From: Paenibacillus antarcticus
Lineage (GTDB): Bacteria; Bacillota; Bacilli; Paenibacillales; Paenibacillaceae
Assembly (NCBI RefSeq): GCF_001637225.1
Contig: NZ_LVJI01000007.1
Location: forward strand, 248,001-312,000
Direction of reading: 5' to 3'
DNA length: 64,000 nucleotides
In this document: positions 18,010-26,242 of the stretch, in pieces
How the letters are laid out: each line of letters begins with the position of its first letter
Numbering within the stretch: the stretch's first letter is position 1
Notes under the pieces: generated by a model
The model's input: only the letters and a program-made list of their open reading frames with translations
Told to the model about the DNA's origin: nothing
The model's database searches: none
Translations under genes and position numbers: made by a program

Positions 18010-18993
18010 TTAACAGATATCTAAGTTCCTGAAATAATCCATCTTACTATCCACAAATCCCTGATCAAAGTCTGCCTCTCCTATAAGCTCGGATTCACTG
18101 AAACATAAACCTAAGAGCCAAAGCTGTCTAAGTGCAACAAATACAGGGACGACGTTAATATCATTGTCGCTAATAAATCTTATGTCCCTGTATCCCTTTA
18201 GAAATGCATCCCATAACTTCTCAACCTCATCCTTATTGTGCCCACTATGTATTTCTCTTGCTAATCTGAATTCTGCAATATCATATGCTCTCCATCCATA
18301 ACCACAAATATCGAAGTCATAATGTGTCAGTGTACCCTCGTCCGTAAAGGCTACATTAGTGTTACCATGCAAATCGCCATGACATAATCCCCAGTCTAAT
18401 CCTTCTTCCAGATGGTTTACAATCTGTGCCTTTAATTGCATAGCAAGGTCATGCAGAAAATCATAATCCTCTTGGCGGTGTTCCATATGTGACCTGATAG
18501 TATCTAACGGTTTCTCAATCAGATGCTCAAAATCAAGATTTCCCCTTACGTGTTCACTACTAAAGTTGTCAGTCTCTTTGTGAATTTGTGCAACTGCTTG
18601 TCCAAACAAATAACTATCTTCTATCGCATGAATAGGCCTTTCAACACCTTCGGCATAACTAAACATAACCCCATGCTTTACACCTTCTACGACATTAAAA
18701 TCGTTAATAAACGTCCCATCTTTTCTGTTAATGGGTACTGAAACGTTCGCACCTTTCACATGGAGGTCACGCAATACATCTAACTCAAATGCAATCTCTG
18801 AATAATTCCTCCTATCCGCACGATATACTCTGAAAATATATTTCCCTTGCCCAGTTGTTAATACATAAGTGTCATTCATTCCCCTTAGGAAATACTGAAG
18901 ACTTACGGGTTCATGGACCTCATAATGATCTTTAATATGCGATAATAATGCTTCTTGTGACAAGAGTGAGTATGTCACGGGAAATAGACTCAA
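18010..18993 (-). CDS. APH-fold small-molecule kinase (aminoglycoside phosphotransferase family)
   Basis: The protein-kinase-like catalytic loop reads LCHGDLHGNTNVAF (near residue 203) and the metal-binding motif is HYDFDICGYGWRAYDIAEF. An ATP-contact lysine lies in GKYIFRVYRADRR. Chromosomal members of this family in Bacilli often act on homoserine, choline, sugars or spore-coat components (for example CotS-like kinases), so antibiotic resistance should not be assumed. ATG 18993 follows AAGGAGGGG. It converges on the LRR gene with only 19 bases between stops. Confidence 0.85.
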   Translation of the reverse strand: MSLFPVTYSLLSQEALLSHIKDHYEVHEPVSLQYFLRGMNDTYVLTTGQGKYIFRVYRADRRNYSEIAFELDVLRDLHVKGANVSVPINRKDGTFINDFNVVEGVKHGVMFSYAEGVERPIHAIEDSYLFGQAVAQIHKETDNFSSEHVRGNLDFEHLIEKPLDTIRSHMEHRQEDYDFLHDLAMQLKAQIVNHLEEGLDWGLCHGDLHGNTNVAFTDEGTLTHYDFDICGYGWRAYDIAEFRLAREIHSGHNKDEVEKLWDAFLKGYRDIRFISDNDINVVPVFVALRQLWLLGLCFSESELIGEADFDQGFVDSKMDYFRNLDIC

Positions 18994-19174
18994 TGATACC
19001 CCTCCTTATTTTACGATATAAACACCATACTACCATAACTTGGTATTTGTGTGATTAATATTGTTTATATCCTATTTAGGCTCTATAACGGTACGGTGTA
19101 TACGCAGCTTGTATTTTACCAATTTTACCCTTAGCATGAAGTGTGAACCATTATTTTAAAAGGAGGACTGTTCA

Positions 19175-20188
19175 GTGTCACAGATAACAGAGAAAATGAA
19201 TGCCTATTTAGAGCCGTTAGCTCAAGACCATAAATTCTCCGGAGCTATCTTAGCTTCATTACATGGTGAGGTTGTCTATTCCAATGCCTTTGGGAAAGCA
19301 AATATTGAACTTTCCGTAGATAACACAACTAAGACTAAATTCCGAATTGCTTCTATTACCAAAACATTTACCGCTGTGTGTATTCTACAATTGGTAGAAC
19401 TGGGGCAACTACATCTTGAAGATCCTCTTAGTAAATATTATCCCGATTATACAAATGGCGATCACATCACGATCCATCACTTACTGACACATACCTCGGG
19501 TATCGCCAACTATACAGATGATCCTCATATGCTTGAATGGGCCGTTCATCCTTCTACTCCAGAGGAAATAATGGAACGTTTCTCACAGAAAGAATTGGAT
19601 TTCTCGCCTGGCGAACAATACAAATACTCCAATTCCGGCTATATTCTTTTGGGTTCCATCTTAGAGCAAATTACAGGGCAATCCTATGATCAATACTTAC
19701 AAGAACATATCTTTGAGCCACTTGGAATGAAGGATTCTCGATTAGACCGTCCCGATTACATATTAGATTTACGTGCAGCAGGATATCACCTCAGCGAAGA
19801 AGGAACACTCTTAAACGCTCCATTCTTTAATTCCACCAATGCCTACTCTGCAGGAGCTATTATTTCCACAGTTGAAGATCTGCATATTTGGGATCAAGCT
19901 CTTTATACGAATCAACTATTAGGTAAATCCTCTATCGATCAAATGTTCACCCCTTTCAAAGGCGAGCAAGATTATCTTTATGGTTACGGCTGGGTAATTC
20001 AAGAGACCCCCTATGGTAAATTAGTTACTCACACCGGTGGTATTCCTGGATTCACCTCCATTCTCTTAAGGTTTATAGATTGTGGTCTTTGTGTACATGT
20101 CCTCAGTAATATCGCCCAGGATGTCAGTGAAATCGGGAAGAAAATATCCGATATCATTCAAGAAAGTCCAATCAAAACTCTCGGCTAA
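19175..20188 (+). CDS. Serine hydrolase of the class C beta-lactamase/PBP4* fold
   Basis: The three active-site elements are present: S60-I-T-K63, Y151-S-N153 in KYSNSGY, and THTGG near residue 283. The GTG start follows AAAAGGAGGA nine bases upstream. There is no signal peptide, so it is probably a cytoplasmic esterase or D-aminopeptidase-like enzyme rather than a secreted beta-lactamase. The substrate is unknown. It stands alone and ends at a hairpin about 30 bases after its stop. Confidence 0.9.
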   Translation: MSQITEKMNAYLEPLAQDHKFSGAILASLHGEVVYSNAFGKANIELSVDNTTKTKFRIASITKTFTAVCILQLVELGQLHLEDPLSKYYPDYTNGDHITIHHLLTHTSGIANYTDDPHMLEWAVHPSTPEEIMERFSQKELDFSPGEQYKYSNSGYILLGSILEQITGQSYDQYLQEHIFEPLGMKDSRLDRPDYILDLRAAGYHLSEEGTLLNAPFFNSTNAYSAGAIISTVEDLHIWDQALYTNQLLGKSSIDQMFTPFKGEQDYLYGYGWVIQETPYGKLVTHTGGIPGFTSILLRFIDCGLCVHVLSNIAQDVSEIGKKISDIIQESPIKTLG

Positions 20189-20217
20189 CGGATGTTACAA
20201 TAATACATATGACCCAT

Positions 20218-20250
20218 TACCCGGACCTCTCGAGGTCGGGGGTTTGTTAT
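20218..20250 (+). terminator. Intrinsic terminator of the serine hydrolase gene
   Basis: The arms CCGGACCT (20221-20228) and AGGTCGGG (20233-20240) pair with one mismatch around a CTCG loop and are followed by a T-rich tail. Confidence 0.65.
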
Positions 20251-20474
20251 TTATTCCGTAAATTTCTCTTCTAGCAACCCATAGCACTAATTTCACATCT
20301 ATTTCACATAATACATTCAGGTTGGGTATATGTTTGTCCCTCAGTCAAAATAAAGAAAATATTTTATTTACGCTCAGAAAGAAGTTATATCTTCTGACCA
20401 ATAAGAATAAAGATCATTTTGTAATACAAATATTGGATTATTTAATCATAATATGGAAGGGGACGTTGTGAAGG

Positions 20475-23400
20475 ATGAGAAAAGGTTCAATGAGTAAGGC
20501 ATTCATTTTATCGATCGTTGTCGCACTTCTTTTAACGCTACTGCCGATTTTTCCCGCCACATCTTATGCCGCCGATCGAGGAGCATGGGCACCTTACACA
20601 GCTTATACGACAAGCGATACTGTAACGTACGGAGGAAGTACGTATGCATGCCGACAGAATCATCAATCTTTACCAGGATGGGAGCCATCTAACGTTCCTG
20701 CGCTGTGGTTAAAGACAACCACCGTCGATTCTCAATCTCCAACAGCTCCAAGTAATGTAACCGCAACGAGTGTAACTCCCACAAGCGTAACTCTTTCATG
20801 GGGAGCCTCCACTGACAATGTATCTGTAAGCGATTACATTGTATACTTAGGCTCGCAACCGGCAGCCACCGTTAATACCACTAGTGCGACCGTCCTTGGA
20901 TTGACGGCCAATACGACATACGATTTCACGGTCAAAGCGAAGGATGCAGCCGGGAACTTATCGCCTGCTAGTAACATACTCAGCGTAACCACAACAGCCA
21001 TCGTCGTGGATACACAGCCACCTACCGCTCCAGCCAACTTAGCAACTACAGCTACAACATCATCCAGTGTGTCTTTATCCTGGACCGCTTCTACAGATAA
21101 CGTAGCCGTCATTGGATACGACGTATACAATGGTTCAACACTTTCTTTCTCTACGGTCAATACAACGGCAACAATCAGCGGATTGACAGCGAACACATCT
21201 TACACTTTCACGGTCAATGCCAAAGACGCAGCCGGGAACTTATCGCCTGCTAGTAACACAGTTAATGTAACCACAACAGCCATCGTCATTGATACACAAC
21301 CACCTACTGCTCCAGCCAACTTAGCAACTACCGGTACAACATCAATCAGCGTATCCTTATCTTGGAGTGCTTCCACCGATAACATAGGCATTACTGGATA
21401 CGACGTATTTAACGGTACAACACTTTCATTATCTACGACCAATACAACAGCTACGATTAGTGGATTAACAGCAAATACGACCTACACCTTCAAGGTTATA
21501 GCCAAAGATGCAGCCGGGAACCTTTCCCCTGCGAGCAATGTTGTCTCCGTAACGACACCTGTCGGCAGTAACGCATGGCAGCCTAATACTTCCTATAAAC
21601 TCGGAGACATTGTTAGTTACAATGGGAAGAACTATCAGAATACCTTTGCACATACCTCCTTGGTGGGATGGGAACCACCAAATGCGCCTACATTATGGCG
21701 AGTCGTAACTGTTGATCCCGGAACTCCAGCTCCGACAACACCTTATTGCGCATCCGTATATGCTGCGAACAAGATATACTCCAAAGACAAAATCGTCGGT
21801 TATAACGGCAAAGCATATCGTGCACTATCCGATGTTCACGGCATCGCACCCGACGATACGATTTATCATATGTGGGAACTTGTCGGTATAGCTGACTCTA
21901 CCCTCTGCCCCGTGTCTATACCCAACACCATTGATTATGGTCAACCTACCCCTGTTAACGGGAATCCTAATGCTGGTGTTGTGAAGCCATCTGGTCCGAT
22001 AGCCGCAGCGCATCCCGTATCAGGTACAGGAACGGGGGGAACTCGCGGAGGTATTGACCCTTCGACAGACCCTGGAGGTAATCATCCTGGATTCGATGCA
22101 GACAACGGTGCTCGCGGATCGAAGCTTGCTTCAGGAACGCTTCCGCTTCAGAACAACGTTTATAGCCGCAGCGCAGGTCAAGAAGTCGTTGAATATATGG
22201 GCGATTGGGGACTTTACGGCCGTCGATTTGATTTCAATAAATTAGCTGCGAAGAATGTGGATCGTATTGTATACGGCTTTGCCGGTATCTGCTACCCAGC
22301 TGCCAAGAATACGCAAGATCCCGGTTTCCCAACTACTGCTCCAGCAGCAGCTAACCGCACCTGTAAACAAAGCAATTTGCCTGACGGTGCCATGGCCGTA
22401 GCTGACTTTGAAGCGGCATTTCTTCGCCTACAACCTGGTCAAACAGCAGGCAGTCTGACGGGTACGGAGAGCATGTACGATCTTGATCCCAAAGATGTGC
22501 GAGGCGTGTTCGGCGTCATCTATCAACTTCGCAAGAACAATCCAAACCTGAAGCTCGATTTGTCTGTAGGTGGATGGACGCTGAGTGAAGGTTTCGGTTG
22601 GATGGCTTCTGATGCAACACGTCGCAAAGTCTTTGTTGATTCTGTTGTTCGTTTCTTAGAACAGTTCGAATTTGATGGCATTGATATCGATTGGGAATAT
22701 CCAGGCACAGATGGTGCTGTTATAGGCATGTCCCGTCCTGAGGATGCACAGAATTACCTTCAGCTTATAAAAGATTTACGTGCCGGTATGGATTGGCTTT
22801 CACTTAAAACAGGCAAACAATACCGACTATCAAGTGCAATTCCAGCAAGCCAAGCTGCACTCGATAAGATAGACTGGGCGCAAGTGAGCCCATATCTCAA
22901 CCGCTTATACGCTATGACCTATGATTTCACTGGCGCATGGGATCGTAAATTAGGGCACCACACTTCGCTCTATAACAATCCAAACCTGAAAGATGCAAGT
23001 GGCAATCAGGTCCAGCTCTCTGTTGACGCTATCGTGCAATATCTAACCAACCATAGCGTGCCAGCCAACAAAATTATGATCGGAATCGCCAATTATCACC
23101 GTTCCAAGGCAATAAAAACCGGTGACATTACCGAGTATACCAATGGTTTGGTCGGATCATCTACCTTCGGAAATCTGAATGCGACGGGTGCCCCTCTGAT
23201 CTTAGGCATTGCGGGTGTCGCATCATGGGAAGCTGGTGTTATAGAAGGATACGATCTCTATCAAAATTTCCTTGATAAAGATATGAAACCGAAAAATGGT
23301 TACCGCCTATACACCGATAAAGCGGCAAATGCCGACTATTTAGTCAACCCAACGATCGGCTCGTTCATCAGTATCGAGACCCCTCGTACTGTCGCGCTGA

Positions 23401-23612
23401 AGGCTCAATATGCTAAGGATCATGGCTTAGCAGGCATATTTGGATGGCAATTTGAGCAAGACAACGGCTACAACCTGAACGCACTAAATCACGCCCTTGG
23501 CAATACCCTTACTAGCGACTTGGCAGATGGTAAACCGCAGAACCAAATTGCCGTTTGCGGTGAGAACGTGACGGCAGCAGAGTGTACGCAACTGAACGCT
23601 AGTATCAAGTAA
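20475..23612 (+). CDS. Secreted modular chitinase: CBM5/12-FnIII3-CBM5/12-CBM-GH18
   Basis: A signal peptide (hydrophobic core 10-27, probable cut after SYA at 30-32) starts a 1045-residue exoenzyme. A CBM5/12 chitin-binding module spans about 34-83. Three fibronectin type III repeats span about 86-175, 180-268 and 275-362. A second CBM5/12 covers about 365-413 and a third related module about 423-478. The GH18 barrel begins near 570: SVGGWT at 698, and the catalytic signature FDGIDIDWEYPG at 733-744 with acid Glu 741. It hydrolyses chitin outside the cell. ATG 20490 with AAAAGG upstream is an alternative start. A strong terminator follows. Confidence 0.95.
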   Translation: MRKGSMSKAFILSIVVALLLTLLPIFPATSYAADRGAWAPYTAYTTSDTVTYGGSTYACRQNHQSLPGWEPSNVPALWLKTTTVDSQSPTAPSNVTATSVTPTSVTLSWGASTDNVSVSDYIVYLGSQPAATVNTTSATVLGLTANTTYDFTVKAKDAAGNLSPASNILSVTTTAIVVDTQPPTAPANLATTATTSSSVSLSWTASTDNVAVIGYDVYNGSTLSFSTVNTTATISGLTANTSYTFTVNAKDAAGNLSPASNTVNVTTTAIVIDTQPPTAPANLATTGTTSISVSLSWSASTDNIGITGYDVFNGTTLSLSTTNTTATISGLTANTTYTFKVIAKDAAGNLSPASNVVSVTTPVGSNAWQPNTSYKLGDIVSYNGKNYQNTFAHTSLVGWEPPNAPTLWRVVTVDPGTPAPTTPYCASVYAANKIYSKDKIVGYNGKAYRALSDVHGIAPDDTIYHMWELVGIADSTLCPVSIPNTIDYGQPTPVNGNPNAGVVKPSGPIAAAHPVSGTGTGGTRGGIDPSTDPGGNHPGFDADNGARGSKLASGTLPLQNNVYSRSAGQEVVEYMGDWGLYGRRFDFNKLAAKNVDRIVYGFAGICYPAAKNTQDPGFPTTAPAAANRTCKQSNLPDGAMAVADFEAAFLRLQPGQTAGSLTGTESMYDLDPKDVRGVFGVIYQLRKNNPNLKLDLSVGGWTLSEGFGWMASDATRRKVFVDSVVRFLEQFEFDGIDIDWEYPGTDGAVIGMSRPEDAQNYLQLIKDLRAGMDWLSLKTGKQYRLSSAIPASQAALDKIDWAQVSPYLNRLYAMTYDFTGAWDRKLGHHTSLYNNPNLKDASGNQVQLSVDAIVQYLTNHSVPANKIMIGIANYHRSKAIKTGDITEYTNGLVGSSTFGNLNATGAPLILGIAGVASWEAGVIEGYDLYQNFLDKDMKPKNGYRLYTDKAANADYLVNPTIGSFISIETPRTVALKAQYAKDHGLAGIFGWQFEQDNGYNLNALNHALGNTLTSDLADGKPQNQIAVCGENVTAAECTQLNASIK
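20930..21346 (+). repeat. Near-identical DNA repeats inside the FnIII-coding region
   Basis: The stretch from about 20940 to 21050 recurs at about 21228-21338 with few differences, including the shared run GCAGCCGGGAACTTATCGCC and linker bases encoding TTTAIV-DTQPPTAPANLATT. The spacing of about 288 bases equals one FnIII module, indicating recent duplication or gene conversion. Confidence 0.85.
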
Positions 23613-23626
23613 TTCTTACACAATAG

Positions 23627-23697
23627 TGATCCCTTAGTACGTAATCGGGAACAACCCTACGGTTGTTTTCGATTGCATAACTAGGGATTTTTTTGCG
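23627..23697 (+). terminator. Chitinase terminator
   Basis: An inner stem (23643-23656 with 23661-23674) sits within an outer ATCCCT/AGGGAT pairing and is followed by seven T residues. Confidence 0.8.
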
Positions 23698-24032
23698 TCT
23701 TTCACCTCTCATCTCAGCCATTTTCCAACTATGAGATCTACCTATTGCCATCTTCACCTGCATCATATTCGCTATTACATCCCAATAAACGTTGCCTCCA
23801 ATAATGTCGATATTTACTCGTTACTATTCCTATAAAGTAGGTGATGCCAAAACTTTTAACGTTATATCCATGTTATATATTGTGTTATATTATATAACAT
23901 ACAAACTTAATTTGTGTCCATTTTTTCTTTTTAAAAGTTAAATTCCATTAATTTCTTGTTTTTTATTGAAAAAAATGTTATTCTTGTGTTAATTAAAATA
24001 ACATTAACGGGAAATTGAAAGGGTGGATAGCT
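23698..24032. promoter_or_regulatory. AT-rich leader of methylglyoxal synthase with repeated GTTATAT
   Basis: No gene is seen. GTTATAT occurs three times within about 40 bases near 23863-23893, ending in TTATATAAC so that outer copies form a loose inverted repeat. This could be a regulator site or promoter. GAAAGGGTGG (24016-24025) is the ribosome site for ATG 24033. Confidence 0.4.
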
Positions 24033-24539
24033 ATGAATGTCGCTTTCGTTGCTCATGATCACAAGAAAGACGAAATGATTCAATTCGTTATTGCTTATCA
24101 GTCCTTGTTCGAGAAGCATACATTGTTTGCTACTGGCACAACCGGCGGATTAATTATGACAAATACAAATCTAGATATTGTAAGATTCATGTCAGGACCG
24201 CTTGGCGGTGACCAGCAAATCGGTGCTATGGTCGCTAAGAATGAACTGGACTTATTAATTTTCTTTCGTGACCCCCTTGTTGCGCAACCACATGAACCGG
24301 ACATTACCGCTTTACTCCGACTATGCGATGTATACGGTATCCCTGTAGCAACCAACATGGCAACTGCCGAGTTACTTGTACACGCACTCGAACGAGGAGA
24401 TTTCAGCTGGCGCGAGGTCATCCATCAATGCCGCCCTACAAATATTGCTCACCGTAAAATAAAACCAGTTGAACCTAAGGCCACGGCACAAACAGAATAT
24501 TTGAGCGATACTAACCTTCCTACCGCAGAATCCCAATAA
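24033..24539 (+). CDS. mgsA: Methylglyoxal synthase with C-terminal extension
   Basis: Converts dihydroxyacetone phosphate to methylglyoxal and phosphate, a bypass of lower glycolysis. The hallmarks are [13 protein letters not shown] at the start, [28 protein letters not shown] and [10 protein letters not shown], with catalytic aspartates in DQQIGA and FRDP. ATG 24033 is chosen over the upstream TTG because GAAAGGGTGG precedes it and the family begins here. Residues beyond about 135 (the [16 protein letters not shown] region) form a low-complexity tail not found in standard enzymes of about 130-150 residues. Confidence 0.93.
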   Translation: MNVAFVAHDHKKDEMIQFVIAYQSLFEKHTLFATGTTGGLIMTNTNLDIVRFMSGPLGGDQQIGAMVAKNELDLLIFFRDPLVAQPHEPDITALLRLCDVYGIPVATNMATAELLVHALERGDFSWREVIHQCRPTNIAHRKIKPVEPKATAQTEYLSDTNLPTAESQ

Positions 24540-24572
24540 TTATAAATAAAATCGAATAATCTAAGACGACGT

Positions 24573-24616
24573 AAAAAGGAAGGAATCCACCTCAGTATAT
24601 CGAGGTGGATTCCTTC
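24573..24616. terminator. 15-bp terminator, oriented for the minus-strand oxidoreductase
   Basis: The perfect arms 24579-24593 and 24602-24616 flank an 8-base loop. The A-run on the left becomes a T-tract on the minus strand. Confidence 0.8.
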
Positions 24617-24681
24617 TCTCATGAGCGCATTTATATACCATATATCTACCCCTTCTCCAGAAAGGAGTAACACTAGACGTG

Positions 24682-25269
24682 CTAATGAGCTACCGATTTG
24701 AAATACTGAAAGACCTGGTTTAATTTCTTCTCATGCCTCCCCTTCGAACTTTCCATACTTCCAAATTCGAAGAATTTCACTTTCCTTATACCCACATATT
24801 GAAACAAAGCCTTTCTCATGAGCACTTTATGCGCATTATTCAACCAATATAAAGGATAGAACTTAGGCCCTTTCATGGTGGATATGCAGACCACCGATTT
24901 ACCCTTCAGTAACCCTTCTGGTAACATACCACCCTTATCCTTGTATGCAAAATTGGAAGCAAACATTTGATCGATATAACCCAAGAGCATTGCGGGAGGT
25001 CGTCCCCACCAGATAGGATACACGAACACAATCTTATCCGCATTCAGAATTTGTTCACGATATTTCGCAAGCTTGGGATCGATGTGCATATCTCTCCTAC
25101 GTTTGTTTTCATTAAACATAAGAACCGGATCAAATCCCTCTTCATATAAATCAAGCACCTGTACGTCCGCGATATGTATGTTCTCGCTGCTGCCTTGTAT
25201 GACTTTTTTCAAAAATGCATAACTTAGACTCTTGTGATTCGGATGCGTATAAATGACTAAGACTTTCAT
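24682..25269 (-). CDS. Flavodoxin-fold NAD(P)H-dependent oxidoreductase
   Basis: The flavodoxin-like fold opens MKVLVIYTHPNHKSLSYAF (phosphate-binding loop). It continues with the quinone-reductase motif IVFVYPIWWGRPPAMLLGYIDQMF and GLLKGKSVVCISTMKG. These FMN enzymes of the YwrO/MdaB type reduce quinones or azo and nitro compounds in the cytoplasm using NAD(P)H. It diverges from a MarR regulator across a double palindromic operator, which suggests induction by electrophiles or quinones. Confidence 0.9.
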   Translation of the reverse strand: MKVLVIYTHPNHKSLSYAFLKKVIQGSSENIHIADVQVLDLYEEGFDPVLMFNENKRRRDMHIDPKLAKYREQILNADKIVFVYPIWWGRPPAMLLGYIDQMFASNFAYKDKGGMLPEGLLKGKSVVCISTMKGPKFYPLYWLNNAHKVLMRKALFQYVGIRKVKFFEFGSMESSKGRHEKKLNQVFQYFKSVAH

Positions 25270-25283
25270 TGCTCCACCCCATT

Positions 25284-25342
25284 AATTATCATTTGATAAC
25301 TAAATGGTATCACGAATATCTTTTAGTTGTCAAATGATAATT
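25284..25342. promoter_or_regulatory. Paired MarR operators forming a 21-bp inverted repeat
   Basis: The arms 25284-25304 and 25322-25342 are inverted copies with one mismatch. Each arm holds its own dyad (TTATCATTTGATAA, and TTGTCAAATGATAA), so this is two operator sites about 38 bases apart between the divergent oxidoreductase and marR-type genes. Confidence 0.8.
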
Positions 25343-25355
25343 GTATTGTGATAAT
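25327..25355 (+). promoter_or_regulatory. Promoter of the MarR-family gene
   Basis: A TTGTCA -35 (25327-25332) is followed by a 17-base spacer and a GATAAT -10 (25350-25355). The -35 lies inside the right-hand operator, which fits autorepression. Confidence 0.7.
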
Positions 25356-25389
25356 CAGTTTGTTATTGTTTCATTAAGAGGTGAGGCTT

Positions 25390-25827
25390 GTGGATCAAGA
25401 AGTGTTTTTCCAAAAATTTGTGACCTTTGCGACATCGGTACATGAAGTGACGTATGAATTAACCAAAGATATTAAACCGAATGATATTACGCCCGTTCAA
25501 TATAGTATTCTGGAGTATATTGCGGTTAGCCAACCCGTTACTCTGAGTCAAATAAGCGATTGTAAGCATATATCCATGCCGAACACGAGCCGTGAGCTCA
25601 AGAAATTAACTGAGAAGAATCTCTGTGAGAAGTTCGATGTTGCTGAGGATCGCCGTAAGCAATTGATTCGGCTTTCTGAAGTAGGACAAGCGATGATGAA
25701 TGAGGCCTTTCATCGGATAGGTGGACGTTTTCTAGATCGAATCAAGGATGCTTCCGCTGAAGAACTTGAAGAGATCCAGCGGGCGCTAGATGTGCTTCAA
25801 TCTAAGGTGTTTTATGGAGATAAATGA
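25390..25827 (+). CDS. MarR-family transcriptional regulator
   Basis: This is a winged-helix protein of about 145 residues. The recognition part is PVTLSQISDCKHISMPNTSRELKKLTEKNL and the wing follows in KFDVAEDRRKQLIRLSEVG. GTG 25390 is preferred because the AGAGGTGAGG run lies just upstream and overlaps the alternative GTG at 25381. The gene is divergent from the flavodoxin-fold oxidoreductase with two operator dyads between them, so it most likely represses both itself and that enzyme. Confidence 0.9.
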   Translation: MDQEVFFQKFVTFATSVHEVTYELTKDIKPNDITPVQYSILEYIAVSQPVTLSQISDCKHISMPNTSRELKKLTEKNLCEKFDVAEDRRKQLIRLSEVGQAMMNEAFHRIGGRFLDRIKDASAEELEEIQRALDVLQSKVFYGDK

Positions 25828-25874
25828 TTCAGGTTACCATTCCTCCATGAAGGAATAACATTTCAACGATATTC

Positions 25875-25910
25875 AAAGGGCACTCCTGTCTAAGGGGTGC
25901 TCTTTCTACT
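25875..25910 (+). terminator. Terminator after the MarR gene
   Basis: The arms 25875-25886 and 25894-25905 pair with two wobble positions and run into a short T-rich tail. Confidence 0.65.
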
Positions 25911-26054
25911 ATGAGTGCCGCTTAAATCGATCCCGATTCCTTCCTATAACTGACAGTACATTTTCCTATATTTATATATGATTATCCGCGCTGTCAATAG
26001 CGGAACATGCTAAAGTTTGTCCGGCAAGATTTATAATTTGTATACGACAGCATA

Positions 26055-26115
26055 ATGAAACCGTTTTCAAAATTAGTTGCATATCCTACTAATAGAACAA
26101 ATTGATTCTTATAAG
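26055..26115 (+). promoter_or_regulatory. 61-bp regulatory module with cre box, copy A (before the GPH transporter)
   Basis: The block starts with TGAAACCGTTTTCA (26056-26069), which fits the CcpA cre consensus, and continues through TTGCATATCCTACTAATA to CTTATAAG. It matches the module at 31174-31234 (opposite strand) at about 57 of 61 positions without gaps. It lies about 130 bases before the transporter start. The remainder of the 415-base gap between 25828 and 26242 holds no gene. Confidence 0.8.
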
Positions 26116-26242
26116 TTATTTTTTAATATTTTACAATATGAAAGAAGCAAAAGATTGACTACATATAAATAATTTAATTGAATATGAACGGATTTGGAAC
26201 AAAGAAGCATGACATTCTATTTTCACCTTAGGAGGATATACA

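Noticed and set aside
18010..18993. Possible aminoglycoside resistance gene
   Set aside because: Only the general APH fold is visible. Chromosomal relatives commonly phosphorylate metabolites, and there is no mobile context.
19175..20188. Possible secreted beta-lactamase
   Set aside because: The active-site motifs are present but there is no signal peptide and the context is metabolic, so an esterase or peptidase role is at least as likely.
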